64,000 nt of DNA from Kitasatospora gansuensis (GCF_014203705.1 NZ_JACHJR010000001.1:3224001-3288000), one strand, 5' to 3'. Positions 16,867-24,742 are shown, numbered from the stretch's first letter. The notes: generated from the letters alone by a model not told the origin. Translations and numbers: made by a program.

Positions 16867-18180
16867 ATGCGGGCCGTGACCACACGACGACGACTGCCGG
16901 CCCGCCCACTCGGGCTACTGGCCGCCCTGGCGATCTCCGCCGGGGCCATCCTGCACGGGATACCCGCGTACGCCGACGAGACCACCGCCGGGGCGGTGGC
17001 CACCGAGCCGCCCCGGGTCGACCTGGTCCTGGACGTGAGCGGCTCGATGCGGGCCACCGACATCCAGGGCAAGAGCCGGATGGCGGTGGCCCAGCAGTCG
17101 CTGAGCGAGGTGATCGACGCACTGCCGGCCGAGACCCACTTCGGCATCCGGACGCTCGGCGCCACCTACCCCGGCAACGACAAGACCGAGGGCTGCAAGG
17201 ACACCAAGCAGCTCTACCCGGTCGGCAAGACCAACAAGACCGAGGCGAAGACCGCCGTCGCCACCCTGCGTCCGACCGGCTGGACCCCGATCGGCCTGGC
17301 GCTGCGCGGCGCCGCCCAGGACCTCGGCACCGGCTCGACCACCCGCCGGATCGTGCTGATCACCGACGGGGAGGACTCCTGCGCCCCGCCGGACCCGTGC
17401 GAGGTGGCCCGTGAACTGGCCGCGCTCGGCACCCACCTGGTGGTCGACACGCTCGGGCTGGCGCACGACGACAAGACCCGGCAGCAGCTGCTGTGCATCG
17501 CCAACGCCACCGGTGGCACCTTCACCGACGTCCAGAGCCAGCAGCAACTGACCGACAAGGTCAAGCAGTTGGTCAACCGGGCGGGTACCACCAACCGGGT
17601 CGCGCCCGCCAAGGCGACCGGTACCGAGCAGTGCGACACCGCACCGGTGCTGACCCCCGGGGTCTACAGCGACCGGGAGAAGTTCGCCGAGCACCGGGTC
17701 TACCGGGTGAACGTCCGGCCCGGCCAGGAGCTGCGGGCCTCGGTCAGCATCTCGCTCGACCGGGCCCTCGCCCGGGACTACGGCGTCCTGCTGAAGGCCA
17801 CCGACCCGGGCGGCCAGGAGCTGGTCCGCGGCACCGACGCGGGCAGCGGCCGGACCGACGTGGCCTCGACCGGGGTGCGCTGGTCCTCGGGGCGGGCGGC
17901 CTCGGCTTCTCCTTCTTTGTCCACTGCCAAGGCGGAGGACATGGTCTGTCTGGTGGTCAGCAACTCCTTCGCACCGGCCGCCGGCGTCGCCGCCGAACCC
18001 GGCCTGCCGCTGGAACTGACCCTGGACGTGGCCGCCGCCTCCCCCGCCCCCGACGGCTGGTCCGCCGGACTCGGCCGGGGCTGGGTCCTGCTGCTCGTGC
18101 TCACCCTGGCCGGACTGCTGACCGGGCTGATCTTCGGCTGGCTGGCACGCTGGCGAATCGCTGTCTGGCGGGAGAACTGA
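16867..18180 (+). CDS. Secreted, membrane-anchored vWA-domain protein
   Basis: 437 aa with a signal peptide (Arg-rich start, hydrophobic core, AYADE cleavage region), a von Willebrand factor A domain at about 50-230, a middle beta-rich domain and one C-terminal membrane helix (about 408-430) followed by a short basic tail. The metal-ion site DxSxS is intact (LVLDVSGSM), with the distal Thr/Asp in LITDGED. CAPPDPC and other Cys residues may form disulfides outside the cell. The start at ATG 16867 is uncertain; GTG 16876 would also work and the mRNA may be leaderless. The stop is 2 bases before the next gene, so both are co-translated. Function unknown; ligand binding or surface complex assembly is likely. 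Confidence 0.85.
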   Translation: MRAVTTRRRLPARPLGLLAALAISAGAILHGIPAYADETTAGAVATEPPRVDLVLDVSGSMRATDIQGKSRMAVAQQSLSEVIDALPAETHFGIRTLGATYPGNDKTEGCKDTKQLYPVGKTNKTEAKTAVATLRPTGWTPIGLALRGAAQDLGTGSTTRRIVLITDGEDSCAPPDPCEVARELAALGTHLVVDTLGLAHDDKTRQQLLCIANATGGTFTDVQSQQQLTDKVKQLVNRAGTTNRVAPAKATGTEQCDTAPVLTPGVYSDREKFAEHRVYRVNVRPGQELRASVSISLDRALARDYGVLLKATDPGGQELVRGTDAGSGRTDVASTGVRWSSGRAASASPSLSTAKAEDMVCLVVSNSFAPAAGVAAEPGLPLELTLDVAAASPAPDGWSAGLGRGWVLLLVLTLAGLLTGLIFGWLARWRIAVWREN

Positions 18181-18182
18181 CG

Positions 18183-19040
18183 ATGCGTACCACTGCACTG
18201 CGGGCCGTACTGCTCGCCGCCGCCGGGCTGCCGTTGCTGATCGCGGCCTCGCCCTCGCCCTCCCCCTCGCCCAGCGCTTCGGCTTCGGGCAGCACCAAGG
18301 CGGTGACCGACGCGGGGACCAGCTTCCTCACCGCGACCGCGCTGGGCACCGGTCAGGGCGCCGACGTGGCCGCCTCCACCGGCGACTACCTGTACTGGGC
18401 CTTCGGCGCCGCCGAGGGCCAGACCACCACGGTGGACGTGACCGTCACGCTGCCGCCCAGCGCCGACCGGCACGGGCCGCAGAGCTGGTCGGTCGAGCTC
18501 TTCGACGGCCTGCGGCGCCGGCAGTCCTGCACCTCCGGGCCGCAGGACGCCACCGCCGAGACGGCGGCCGGCACGCTGGCGCTGCGCTGCTCGCTGCGGC
18601 AGATCCGCTCCTGGGCCGAGCCGTGGTCCGGCGACCCGCTGCCGGGTACCTACTACGTCCGGCTGACGGCGGGTCAGGTGCCGCAGAACGACCTCGGTCT
18701 GGCGGCCCAGGTCAAGCTGCGGCTGAGCACCAAGGGCGGGGCCGGCAACGCCCAGCCCGAGGGCGGTGAGCTGCGGGCACCGCTGGTCCCGCCGGTCAAC
18801 GCCGGCTCGCCGGCGGCGACGGCCGCGCCTGCGGTGGCCTCGACCGACCGTGCGGTGGCCCCGGAGGAGGAGGAGACCCACTGGTACTCCGCCCCCTTCC
18901 AGGGCCGCAACACCCGCTGGTTCTGGACCCTCGGCGGCGGCATCCTGGCCGCGCTGGCCGGTGTCCTCGGCTACCGGCTGACCCGGCACCCGCGGGGCGG
19001 CGGGCCTCGGCGGGGGCCTAGCTCGGGAGCTGCGCTCTAG
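18183..19040 (+). CDS. Secreted single-pass membrane protein, vWA partner
   Basis: 285-aa protein with a signal peptide (about 1-22), a Ser/Pro/Ala linker (about 23-37), a beta-sandwich-like ectodomain with two Cys residues (QSCTSG and LRCSLR), an acidic spacer with EEEE, and a C-terminal membrane helix (RWFWTLGGGILAALAGVL) before a basic tail. The topology, signal peptide outside and one C-terminal anchor, is the same as the upstream vWA protein, and only 2 bases separate the genes, so they probably act as a surface complex. I do not recognise the domain; it resembles the pre-peptidase beta-sandwich shape in length only. Confidence 0.8.
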   Translation: MRTTALRAVLLAAAGLPLLIAASPSPSPSPSASASGSTKAVTDAGTSFLTATALGTGQGADVAASTGDYLYWAFGAAEGQTTTVDVTVTLPPSADRHGPQSWSVELFDGLRRRQSCTSGPQDATAETAAGTLALRCSLRQIRSWAEPWSGDPLPGTYYVRLTAGQVPQNDLGLAAQVKLRLSTKGGAGNAQPEGGELRAPLVPPVNAGSPAATAAPAVASTDRAVAPEEEETHWYSAPFQGRNTRWFWTLGGGILAALAGVLGYRLTRHPRGGGPRRGPSSGAAL

Positions 19041-19050
19041 TTGCACTATC

Positions 19051-19130
19051 CAGGGGCTCGGGGAACGGCGACGAGATCTGGCGTGCGGGTCAAAAGACAA
19101 AGTGCCTGACCACGCACGGACGGATCACCT
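19051..19130 (-). repeat. Dispersed ~80-bp intergenic repeat, copy 2
   Basis: Reverse-strand copy of the element at 1376-1456, located between convergent genes. Conserved blocks are the GTGATCCGT start, GTGGTCAGGCACTTT in the middle and GTCGCCGTTCCCCGAGCCCC at the end; the segment between them differs more. Confidence 0.8.
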
Positions 19131-19165
19131 TTTACGAGGTCGGCGTCGCAGTTCCCCGAGCCCCT
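19052..19165. terminator. Long inverted repeat between convergent genes
   Basis: Arms 19052-19072 and 19145-19165 pair over 21 positions with one mismatch (core AGGGGCTCGGGGAAC against GTTCCCCGAGCCCCT), separated by 72 bases. The left arm is the end of repeat copy 2 and the right arm is a further partial copy. Sitting between the ends of the vWA-partner gene and the GNAT gene, it can act as a bidirectional terminator. Confidence 0.65.
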
Positions 19166-19177
19166 AGCTGCCGCAGC

Positions 19178-20140
19178 TCACTGCGTAAGGACGAGCCGTA
19201 CGCCGAAGTTGCGGTAGCCCGCTCGGTCGAAGCAGGCGGCCATCGGGCTGTTGGTCAGGTCGGTGTCGGCGCCGATGCGTTCTGCGCCGCGGGCGGCGTG
19301 GAAGCGGGTGATCTCGCCGAGGAGCTCGTCCGCGTAGCCGCGGCCGCGCATGGCCGGGACCACGCCGAGGTAGCCGACCACCGGGCCTGCCTGGTTGGCG
19401 GAGGGCAGGGTGAAGCCGACCAGCTCGCCTTCGGGGGTGTGGGCCAGGAGCCACCAGGAGCGTTCGCCCGGCATCTGGAGGTAGCAGTCCAGGGTCTCCC
19501 TGGCCTGGCCGTCCGCGCCGAGCCGGGTGAGGTTCCGCCGGGTGTCGTCGTCCAGGCTGCCTTCGGCGGCCTGGCGGAACGCGTCGACGAAGACCTCGTC
19601 GTCGGGTTCGGTGCGGAAGACCAGCCGGCCGGTCGCTGCGGGCACCGGCAGCTCGGGGGTCCACTCGTACCGCAGGCGCTCCAACTGGCCGGTCAGGCCG
19701 CTGCGTTCGGCGGCCGCGAGCCGCCACTCCAGGGCGGCGGTGATCGCCGGGTCGGTCCGCCAGCCGGCGGCCAGGAAGAGGTGCCACTCGGGCAGTTCGT
19801 CCCAGCCGGCCGAGCGGAAGGCGGCGTGGGCGGCGCCGAGCAGTTCGGCCGCGAGTCCGATCCGGTCGGGGATCTCGGGGGCCACCCAGACGCAGTCCAG
19901 CGCCAGCGGCCGGTCGCTCTCGGGGAAGGCCCACCAAACGGCGCAGGCCAGCAGGCGGCCGTCGGGGTGCTGGGCGATCCAGGTGTGGGCGGGGCGGTAG
20001 CCGCCGTTGTCGAGCATCCGGCGGTAGCGCTCGGGGTCGGCCCAGCTGACGGGCTCGTCGACGGTGCAGGAGAGCACCGTTTCGAGGTCGGCCTCGACGG
20101 TGGGGCGGAAGGTGATGCGGGTGGTGGGGCGGGAAGACAC
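19178..20140 (-). CDS. GNAT N-acetyltransferase with tandem domains
   Basis: 320-aa protein with two GNAT folds: residues about 8-150 lack a clear acetyl-CoA loop, while about 165-320 hold it (VVPAMRGRGYADELL, with the R/Q-x-x-G-x-G/A pattern) and the C-terminal LTNSPMAACFDRAGYRNFG strand-helix of active members. The acetyl acceptor is unknown. The start is GTG 20140 with GGAGG 6 bases upstream. Upstream lies a 15-codon leader ORF with a strong ribosome site and an overlapping hairpin, so translation or transcription may be controlled by attenuation. Confidence 0.87.
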   Translation of the reverse strand: MSSRPTTRITFRPTVEADLETVLSCTVDEPVSWADPERYRRMLDNGGYRPAHTWIAQHPDGRLLACAVWWAFPESDRPLALDCVWVAPEIPDRIGLAAELLGAAHAAFRSAGWDELPEWHLFLAAGWRTDPAITAALEWRLAAAERSGLTGQLERLRYEWTPELPVPAATGRLVFRTEPDDEVFVDAFRQAAEGSLDDDTRRNLTRLGADGQARETLDCYLQMPGERSWWLLAHTPEGELVGFTLPSANQAGPVVGYLGVVPAMRGRGYADELLGEITRFHAARGAERIGADTDLTNSPMAACFDRAGYRNFGVRLVLTQ

Positions 20141-20163
20141 GCTGCCTCCGAAGACAGTCGGCA

Positions 20164-20213
20164 GGCGCTTCCGTGCAGTCGGTCTCTACCGAGCCGTGCG
20201 GGAAGGAAGCGCC
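20164..20213 (-). promoter_or_regulatory. Leader hairpin overlapping the uORF upstream of GNAT
   Basis: On the transcribed strand GGCGCTTCC (complement of 20205-20213) pairs with GGAAGCGCC (complement of 20164-20172), and inside it CGGT pairs with ACCG around the leader stop codon (20180-20191). The structure spans the last codons and stop of the leader ORF and ends 24 bases before the GNAT start. Confidence 0.55.
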
Positions 20214-20233
20214 GAGGGGATGTGGGTGTACAT
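20186..20233 (-). CDS. 15-codon leader peptide (uORF) upstream of the GNAT gene
   Basis: ATG 20233 to TAG 20186 encodes MYTHIPSALPSRTAR. The ribosome site is exceptional: GGAGGAAGGAGG ends 7 bases upstream of the ATG. The stop codon sits in the loop region of a hairpin, and the main gene starts 45 bases further on. The peptide is not Cys-, Trp- or His-run type, so the signal it might sense is not evident. Too short to be found by ordinary gene calling. Confidence 0.55.
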   Translation of the reverse strand: MYTHIPSALPSRTAR

Positions 20234-20326
20234 CGCAGGGCCTCCTTCCTCCGCCCGAGGCGGACCTGGCGCCGGATGCGCCATCGGCCGGGACACTACC
20301 CGACACCAGGTCTGACGGTCCATCGG

Positions 20327-21868
20327 TTATTCGGTGACGTCGTGGTCCTCGTGCAGGCCGCCGCCCGCCGAGCCGCCGGTGGTGTGCTCCGGGGTGACCG
20401 GCTGGGAGAGCGAGGAGAGGTCCCAGGCGTAGGTGCCGACCGCGTTGGCGATCACGTCGATGTTCAGGTCGAAGGCCCGGTGGTCGAAGTTGGCCAGGGT
20501 GTCGCAGGCCTGGTGGTAGCACTTGTCGAAGGCCACGCCCGCCGTGCCGCCGTACTTCGCCGCCTGGGCCTCGGACTTGACGCCCTCGGCGCCGGTGGCG
20601 GTGCCGCCGGCCGGGATGCCCGCGGTGATGAACGGGCCGTAGTCCGAGCGGCCGGTGAAGTCGGCGCCCTCGTGCGGCTTCCGCCGCCCGTCCAGGTAGC
20701 CGTTCAGCAGCCGCTCGATCTGTGCCGAACCCTCCGGGCCCGGGCCGGATCCGACCCGGTCGGAGTCGTCGCCGTCGTAGACGAACTGCGCCGAGTTGGG
20801 CGAGGCAATCATGTCGAAGTTCAGGTACAGCCTGATCTTCTTCTGCTCGGCCGCCGACAGCCCTGCGACGTACGTCTTCGAGCCGACCAGGCCGAACTCC
20901 TCGGCCGACCACCAGGCGAACCTGACCTTGTTCGCCACCGGACGGGCCGACAGGCCGCGGGCCACCTCGAGGAGGCCCGCCGCACCCGAGCCGTTGTCGT
21001 TGATGCCGGGGCCTGCCGCCACCGAGTCCAGGTGGGCGCCGACCATCACGGTGTTGTTCTCGTCCCCGCCCCGGGTCTCGGCGAACACGTTGTACGTCTT
21101 CCTGCTCTCCACCCGGGTCTTGATGTCCAGGTTGAGCGTGACCGGCCCGGCCGCGGCCCTGGCCGCCAGTGCCTCGCCGGCCGCCCGGGTCAGGCCGCCG
21201 GCCGGCACCCTGGCCGAGGCCGGGTCGCCGAGCGTCCCGGAGAGTGGCCCGTCGGCGTTGTTGTAGATCAGCACTCCCGCTGCCCCGGCCGCCGCCGCGG
21301 TGCTCTGCTTGACCCCGAAGGCGCAGCCGCCGCGCATGATCAGCGCGATCTTCCCGGTCACCGCGCCGGCCGCGAAGTCGGCCGGCTCGCAGCCGGGGGT
21401 GGCGTCCACGGGTATCACCGCGAGCGGGGCCACCAGGCCGCCGTCGGGGCTGCTGGCCGAGTAGGTCATCGCGGTCACCGCGAGCGGCTCGGCCTGCGGC
21501 GACACCACGGCGAGCCGCTCGGCCAGGGTCTCGTTGAAGACGTAGTCGAACTCCTGCCGGGAGACCTTCAGTCCGGCCTCTCGCGCCTTGGCCGCCACGT
21601 ACTCGGCCGACTCGGCGTGACCGCCCGAACCCGCCACCCTGGTACCGCCGTTGCGATCCGCGAACTTCTGCAGCCGCTCCAGCGTTGGCCAGGCATCGCT
21701 ACCGCTGCTCAGCTCGACCAGCTTGGCCGCCAGCTGGGCGGCCTTCCTGGCCGGGTCGGGTCCGTGGCCGTGCGCGGCCGCACCGGTGGCACCGGCGAAC
21801 AGCATCGGTGCGGTCAGCGCCGCCACCGCGAGCGCGGCACCGACGGAACGACGGGTACGAGACTTCAA
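20327..21868 (-). CDS. Secreted M28 aminopeptidase with PA domain
   Basis: 513-aa zinc aminopeptidase related to Streptomyces griseus aminopeptidase, which removes N-terminal hydrophobic residues from peptides outside the cell. It has a signal peptide (cleavage near GAAAHG), an M28 fold split by a protease-associated domain (about 135-235, GKIALIMRGGCAFGVK), and the metal and catalytic residues in GAHLDSV, INDNGSGAAG, WSAEEFGL, NFDMI and a final His in KCYHQACD, where two Cys may form a disulfide. Length is above the 440-aa mature type because of the PA domain. Monocistronic; its promoter must lie in 21869-21989. Confidence 0.95.
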   Translation of the reverse strand: MKSRTRRSVGAALAVAALTAPMLFAGATGAAAHGHGPDPARKAAQLAAKLVELSSGSDAWPTLERLQKFADRNGGTRVAGSGGHAESAEYVAAKAREAGLKVSRQEFDYVFNETLAERLAVVSPQAEPLAVTAMTYSASSPDGGLVAPLAVIPVDATPGCEPADFAAGAVTGKIALIMRGGCAFGVKQSTAAAAGAAGVLIYNNADGPLSGTLGDPASARVPAGGLTRAAGEALAARAAAGPVTLNLDIKTRVESRKTYNVFAETRGGDENNTVMVGAHLDSVAAGPGINDNGSGAAGLLEVARGLSARPVANKVRFAWWSAEEFGLVGSKTYVAGLSAAEQKKIRLYLNFDMIASPNSAQFVYDGDDSDRVGSGPGPEGSAQIERLLNGYLDGRRKPHEGADFTGRSDYGPFITAGIPAGGTATGAEGVKSEAQAAKYGGTAGVAFDKCYHQACDTLANFDHRAFDLNIDVIANAVGTYAWDLSSLSQPVTPEHTTGGSAGGGLHEDHDVTE

Positions 21869-21989
21869 GGCGATTCCTCCGACAGACCGTCAGCGAGCAA
21901 TGAGGAGTGTGGAGAGACCGTAGCGGGACTTTCGCCCCGTGCACATCAGAAACCCGGAACCGACGACCGCCGGAGCGACGACCGGACGG

Positions 21990-22628
21990 CTACCGCGAGG
22001 CCTTGCCGACCAGCTCGGCCCGCGCGGCGTCGGTTCGCAGCCCGGCCCTGGCCTCGGCGGTGGCGACCCCGGGCAGCAGGTAGCGCCAGAGCGAGGTGAT
22101 CCGCTCCGGCAGGTCCGCCCGCCCCGAGGAGATCTGGGAGAACAGTTGAGTCCCGCTGTACGCACCGACCAGCACCCGGCCGAGCTCGTCCTCGTCCACC
22201 TCGGGCAGCAGATCCCCGGTGGCCCGGGCGGCCCGGAACTGGGCGGCGAAGACGTCCGCCCACTGCTGGTACGCGGAGTCGTCCTGCAGGCCGAACTCGC
22301 CCTGCTCGACGGCGAGTCGGACCCCGGCCCGGAACAGCGTGTTGTGCTGCAGCTGGTACGCCAGGTCGAAGGTGATGTCGATGACCCGCTGCAGGCCGTC
22401 CGGCCCGGGCGGCAGTGCCAGGTCGTCGGCCTGCGAGGTCATCACCGCGAGGGCCAGCGCCTCCTTCGACTTGAAGTGGAAGTACATGCCCCCCTGGGTC
22501 ATCCCCGCCCGCTTCATGATCTTGCTGATGCTGGCGCCGCTGAAGCCGAACTCGTCGAACACCTCCGCCGCTGCCCGGAGGATGATCGCGCGGGTCTTCA
22601 CAGCACGTTCCTGCTTGGGCTCTGCCAT
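21990..22628 (-). CDS. scbR: Gamma-butyrolactone receptor, ScbR/ArpA family repressor
   Basis: 212-aa TetR-fold repressor that binds autoregulatory elements and leaves DNA when a gamma-butyrolactone binds. The N-terminus is the family's QERAVKTRAIILRAAAEVF, and the DNA-binding helices are ISKIMKRAGMTQGGMYFHFKSKEAL. Trp123 in YQQWADVF corresponds to the conserved ligand-pocket Trp of ArpA/CprB-type receptors, followed by RAARATGDLLPEVDEDELGRVLVG. I start at ATG 22628; upstream residues in frame come from the intergenic operator region. It is divergent from an afsA-type gene, the classic arrangement of scbR/scbA, so it likely represses itself and the synthase and controls developmental or metabolite genes. 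The exact ligand cannot be predicted. Confidence 0.93.
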   Translation of the reverse strand: MAEPKQERAVKTRAIILRAAAEVFDEFGFSGASISKIMKRAGMTQGGMYFHFKSKEALALAVMTSQADDLALPPGPDGLQRVIDITFDLAYQLQHNTLFRAGVRLAVEQGEFGLQDDSAYQQWADVFAAQFRAARATGDLLPEVDEDELGRVLVGAYSGTQLFSQISSGRADLPERITSLWRYLLPGVATAEARAGLRTDAARAELVGKASR

Positions 22629-22759
22629 CAGACCGACCACCGAACTGTCTCGACAAACAAAACGAACAACCTCTATCTTATAGCTGCGGCTCTGCCGCGC
22701 ACGGCACGGAACGAGCACACAATGTCAGATTCACACGACGTTCCATACGGGGGAAACGC
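22629..22759. promoter_or_regulatory. Divergent gamma-butyrolactone promoter/operator region
   Basis: This 131-bp region separates receptor and synthase genes. An unusually AT-rich stretch at 22653-22683 contains ACAAAC, ACGAAC and CTCTATCTTATAG; spacing and composition resemble autoregulatory elements bound by ScbR-type receptors, and TAAGAT on the minus strand could be the receptor gene's -10 box. The match to an ARE is by eye and is not a full palindrome. The synthase has GGGGGAA 5 bases before its GTG. Confidence 0.5.
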
Positions 22760-23689
22760 GTGCCCATCTCTGTCGCTCACGCCAGCCTGCTCTTGCCGAA
22801 GCGGAAGCTCTCCACCGCAGTACCCAGAGAGTACGTACACAAATCCGCCCTGGCCGAAGTGCTTTTGACCGGCTGGCACCAACATACCGACGACACCTTC
22901 ACCGTCACCGCCCAGTGGCCCCGGGCACACGGCTACTACCAGTCGGACCACGGCCTGTTCGACCCGCTGCTGTTCGCCGAGACGGTCCGTCAGCTGTTCC
23001 CGCTGCTGTCCCACGTCGGCTACGACGTCCCGTTCGGTCACCAACTGATCTGGGACAAGCTGGACTTCGAGCTCGACCCGGCCGCACTGCGGGTCGAGGG
23101 CACGCCGGCCGAGCTCCGACTGGACATCACCTGCGAAGTGGTCCGCCGCCGGGGTGAGTTGTCCGCGATGACCTTGCGGGTGCTGGCCTTCCGGGACGAC
23201 CACCGGCTGGGCACCGCCTCGGCCCGGTTCAGCTGCCACTCGCCCGCCGTCTACCGACGGCTGCGGGCGGGCCGGACCGATCCGCAGCCGATCCCGCTGC
23301 CGCCGCCGGCCCCGCCACAGCGGACCGCCCGCGACCGGTACCGGGACGTGGTGCTCTCCCCGACCTCCGACTCCGCCGTCTGGCAACTCCGGACGGACGT
23401 CACCCACCCGGTACTGTTCGACCACCCCGTCGACCACGTGCCCGGGATGCTGCTCATCGAGGCGGCCCGACAGGCCGTGCACGCCGCGGTCTACCCGTGG
23501 CGCGGCCTGCTGGTCGGGATCGAGACCACCTTCTCCAGGTTCGCCGAACTGGACGCCCCCTGCTGGCTGGAGACCCGCGGCGCACCCCAGCAGCGGACCG
23601 ACCAGACCAGGGTCGACCTGGTCGCCCGGCAGCACGGCCGGGACGTCTTCACGGGCATCGCCACCTACGCGCACTGCCCGGCTCGCTGA
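22760..23689 (+). CDS. afsA: Gamma-butyrolactone synthase, AfsA/ScbA family
   Basis: 309-aa enzyme of the A-factor synthase family, which condenses a beta-ketoacyl thioester with dihydroxyacetone phosphate in the first committed step of gamma-butyrolactone formation. It has two hot-dog repeats: residues about 20-165, beginning VHKSALAEVLLTGW and containing HGYYQSDHGLFDPLLFAETVRQ, and about 190-305, with HPVLFDHPVDHVPGMLLIEAARQA. Both repeats keep the FD...E(A/T)xRQ helix that characterises the family. The start is GTG 22760. It is divergent from the receptor gene and followed by a hairpin terminator and then an SDR gene. Confidence 0.95.
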   Translation: MPISVAHASLLLPKRKLSTAVPREYVHKSALAEVLLTGWHQHTDDTFTVTAQWPRAHGYYQSDHGLFDPLLFAETVRQLFPLLSHVGYDVPFGHQLIWDKLDFELDPAALRVEGTPAELRLDITCEVVRRRGELSAMTLRVLAFRDDHRLGTASARFSCHSPAVYRRLRAGRTDPQPIPLPPPAPPQRTARDRYRDVVLSPTSDSAVWQLRTDVTHPVLFDHPVDHVPGMLLIEAARQAVHAAVYPWRGLLVGIETTFSRFAELDAPCWLETRGAPQQRTDQTRVDLVARQHGRDVFTGIATYAHCPAR

Positions 23690-23719
23690 GCTGAACCGCA
23701 CACCCTGCTGGAGGCCGTC

Positions 23720-23750
23720 GGCCCCGGCGTGCCCTCGGTACGCCGGGGCC
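23720..23750 (+). terminator. Hairpin after the AfsA-type gene
   Basis: Perfect 11-bp arms GGCCCCGGCGT (23720-23730) and ACGCCGGGGCC (23740-23750), 31 bases after the stop codon. It would separate the synthase transcript from the downstream SDR gene, or allow partial read-through. Confidence 0.7.
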
Positions 23751-23832
23751 TTCGGCGCGCCGGGGACATTTCCGCTGCGACCTGTGCAAGTCGGGCTCCC
23801 GTTCGCCGAGTTGGCGGCGGCACCATGGACGG

Positions 23833-24669
23833 ATGAGTTCTGTAGCTGTAGTCACAGGAGCGAATCAGGGCCTGGGCCTCGCGCTGGTGCGCGGCCTGGG
23901 CCACCGACTGGGCGAGGGCGGCGTGGTCTACCTGACCGCCCGTGACCGGACCCGCGGCGAGGAAGCCGTCCGGCTGCTGGAGTCCGAAGGGCTGCGGCCC
24001 CGGCTGGCCCTGCTGGACGTCCGGGACGACGCGAGCGTGCGGGAGCTGGCCGACCGGCTCCGGGCCGAGCACGGCGGGGTGGACGTGGTGATCTCCAATG
24101 CCGCCGCCCGGATCACCCCGGACCGCCCGCAGGCCGAGCAGGTGGGCGAGTTCGTCGACACCAACAACCACGGCACCTACCGCATGATCAAGGCCTTCGT
24201 GCCGCTGCTGAACGACGGCGCCCGGTTCGTCGTGGTGGCGAGCTCCTTCGGATCGGTCCGCAATCTGCCCTCCAAGCTGCACGACCGCTTCGACGAGCGG
24301 AAGGTGACGCTGGAGGAGATCGAGCAGAGCATGGACGAGTACGCCGGGCTGGTGCAGGACGGCCAGGCGAAGATCAAGGGCTGGCCGGACTGGATCAACG
24401 TGCCGTCCAAGGTCGGCCAGGTGGCCTCGGTCCGGGTGCTGGCCCGCAGCCTGGAGGACGCCGCGGACCGGGACATCCTGGTCGCCGCCGCCTGCCCCGG
24501 GCTGGTGGACACCGCCGCCTCCCGGCCCTGGTTCGGCGACATGTCCGCCGCGCTCAGCCCCGACCAGGCGGCCGAGGACGTGCTCTGGCTGGCGCTGGCC
24601 GCCCCCGGCAGCCGGGAGGGGCACGGCGAACTGGTGCAGCACCGCCGGGTGTTGCCGTACCGCTTCTGA
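23833..24669 (+). CDS. SDR protein, carbonyl-reductase-like, atypical active site
   Basis: 278-aa short-chain dehydrogenase/reductase with the NAD(P)-binding TGANQGLG turn (residues 8-15) and NAA motif (ISNAAARITPD). It aligns along its length with carbonyl reductase 1-type enzymes, including VVVASSFGSVRNLPSKL, GWPDWINVPSK and AAACPGLVDT. In that alignment the catalytic Tyr of YxxxK is Asn (NVPSK), while Ser and Lys are kept. Downstream of an AfsA gene, an SDR would be expected to reduce the 6-keto group or the butenolide during signal synthesis, as BarS1/ScbB/ScbC do, but that role is inferred from position only and the missing Tyr makes it less certain. Confidence 0.85.
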   Translation: MSSVAVVTGANQGLGLALVRGLGHRLGEGGVVYLTARDRTRGEEAVRLLESEGLRPRLALLDVRDDASVRELADRLRAEHGGVDVVISNAAARITPDRPQAEQVGEFVDTNNHGTYRMIKAFVPLLNDGARFVVVASSFGSVRNLPSKLHDRFDERKVTLEEIEQSMDEYAGLVQDGQAKIKGWPDWINVPSKVGQVASVRVLARSLEDAADRDILVAAACPGLVDTAASRPWFGDMSAALSPDQAAEDVLWLALAAPGSREGHGELVQHRRVLPYRF

Positions 24670-24690
24670 CCTCCGTCCTTCTCCGGCCCC

Positions 24691-24727
24691 GCCCCGGTGG
24701 CCCGCCGCAACGGCGGACCACCGGGGC
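24691..24727. terminator. Bidirectional hairpin between SDR and ManC-like genes
   Basis: A long stem, GCCCCGGTGG-(C)-CCGCCG paired with CGGCGG-(A)-CCACCGGGGC around a CAA loop. It lies between convergent stops and can end both transcripts. Confidence 0.8.
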
Positions 24728-24742
24728 TTCGCAGTGCCTTCG

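Noticed and set aside
20064..20315. Plus-strand ORF over the GNAT leader
   Set aside because: It is antisense to the GNAT start and leads to no downstream gene on that strand; the minus-strand uORF has the better ribosome site.
22722..22868. Small ORF starting at ATG 22722 ahead of afsA
   Set aside because: Overlaps the synthase in another frame, has no ribosome site, and lies in the promoter region.
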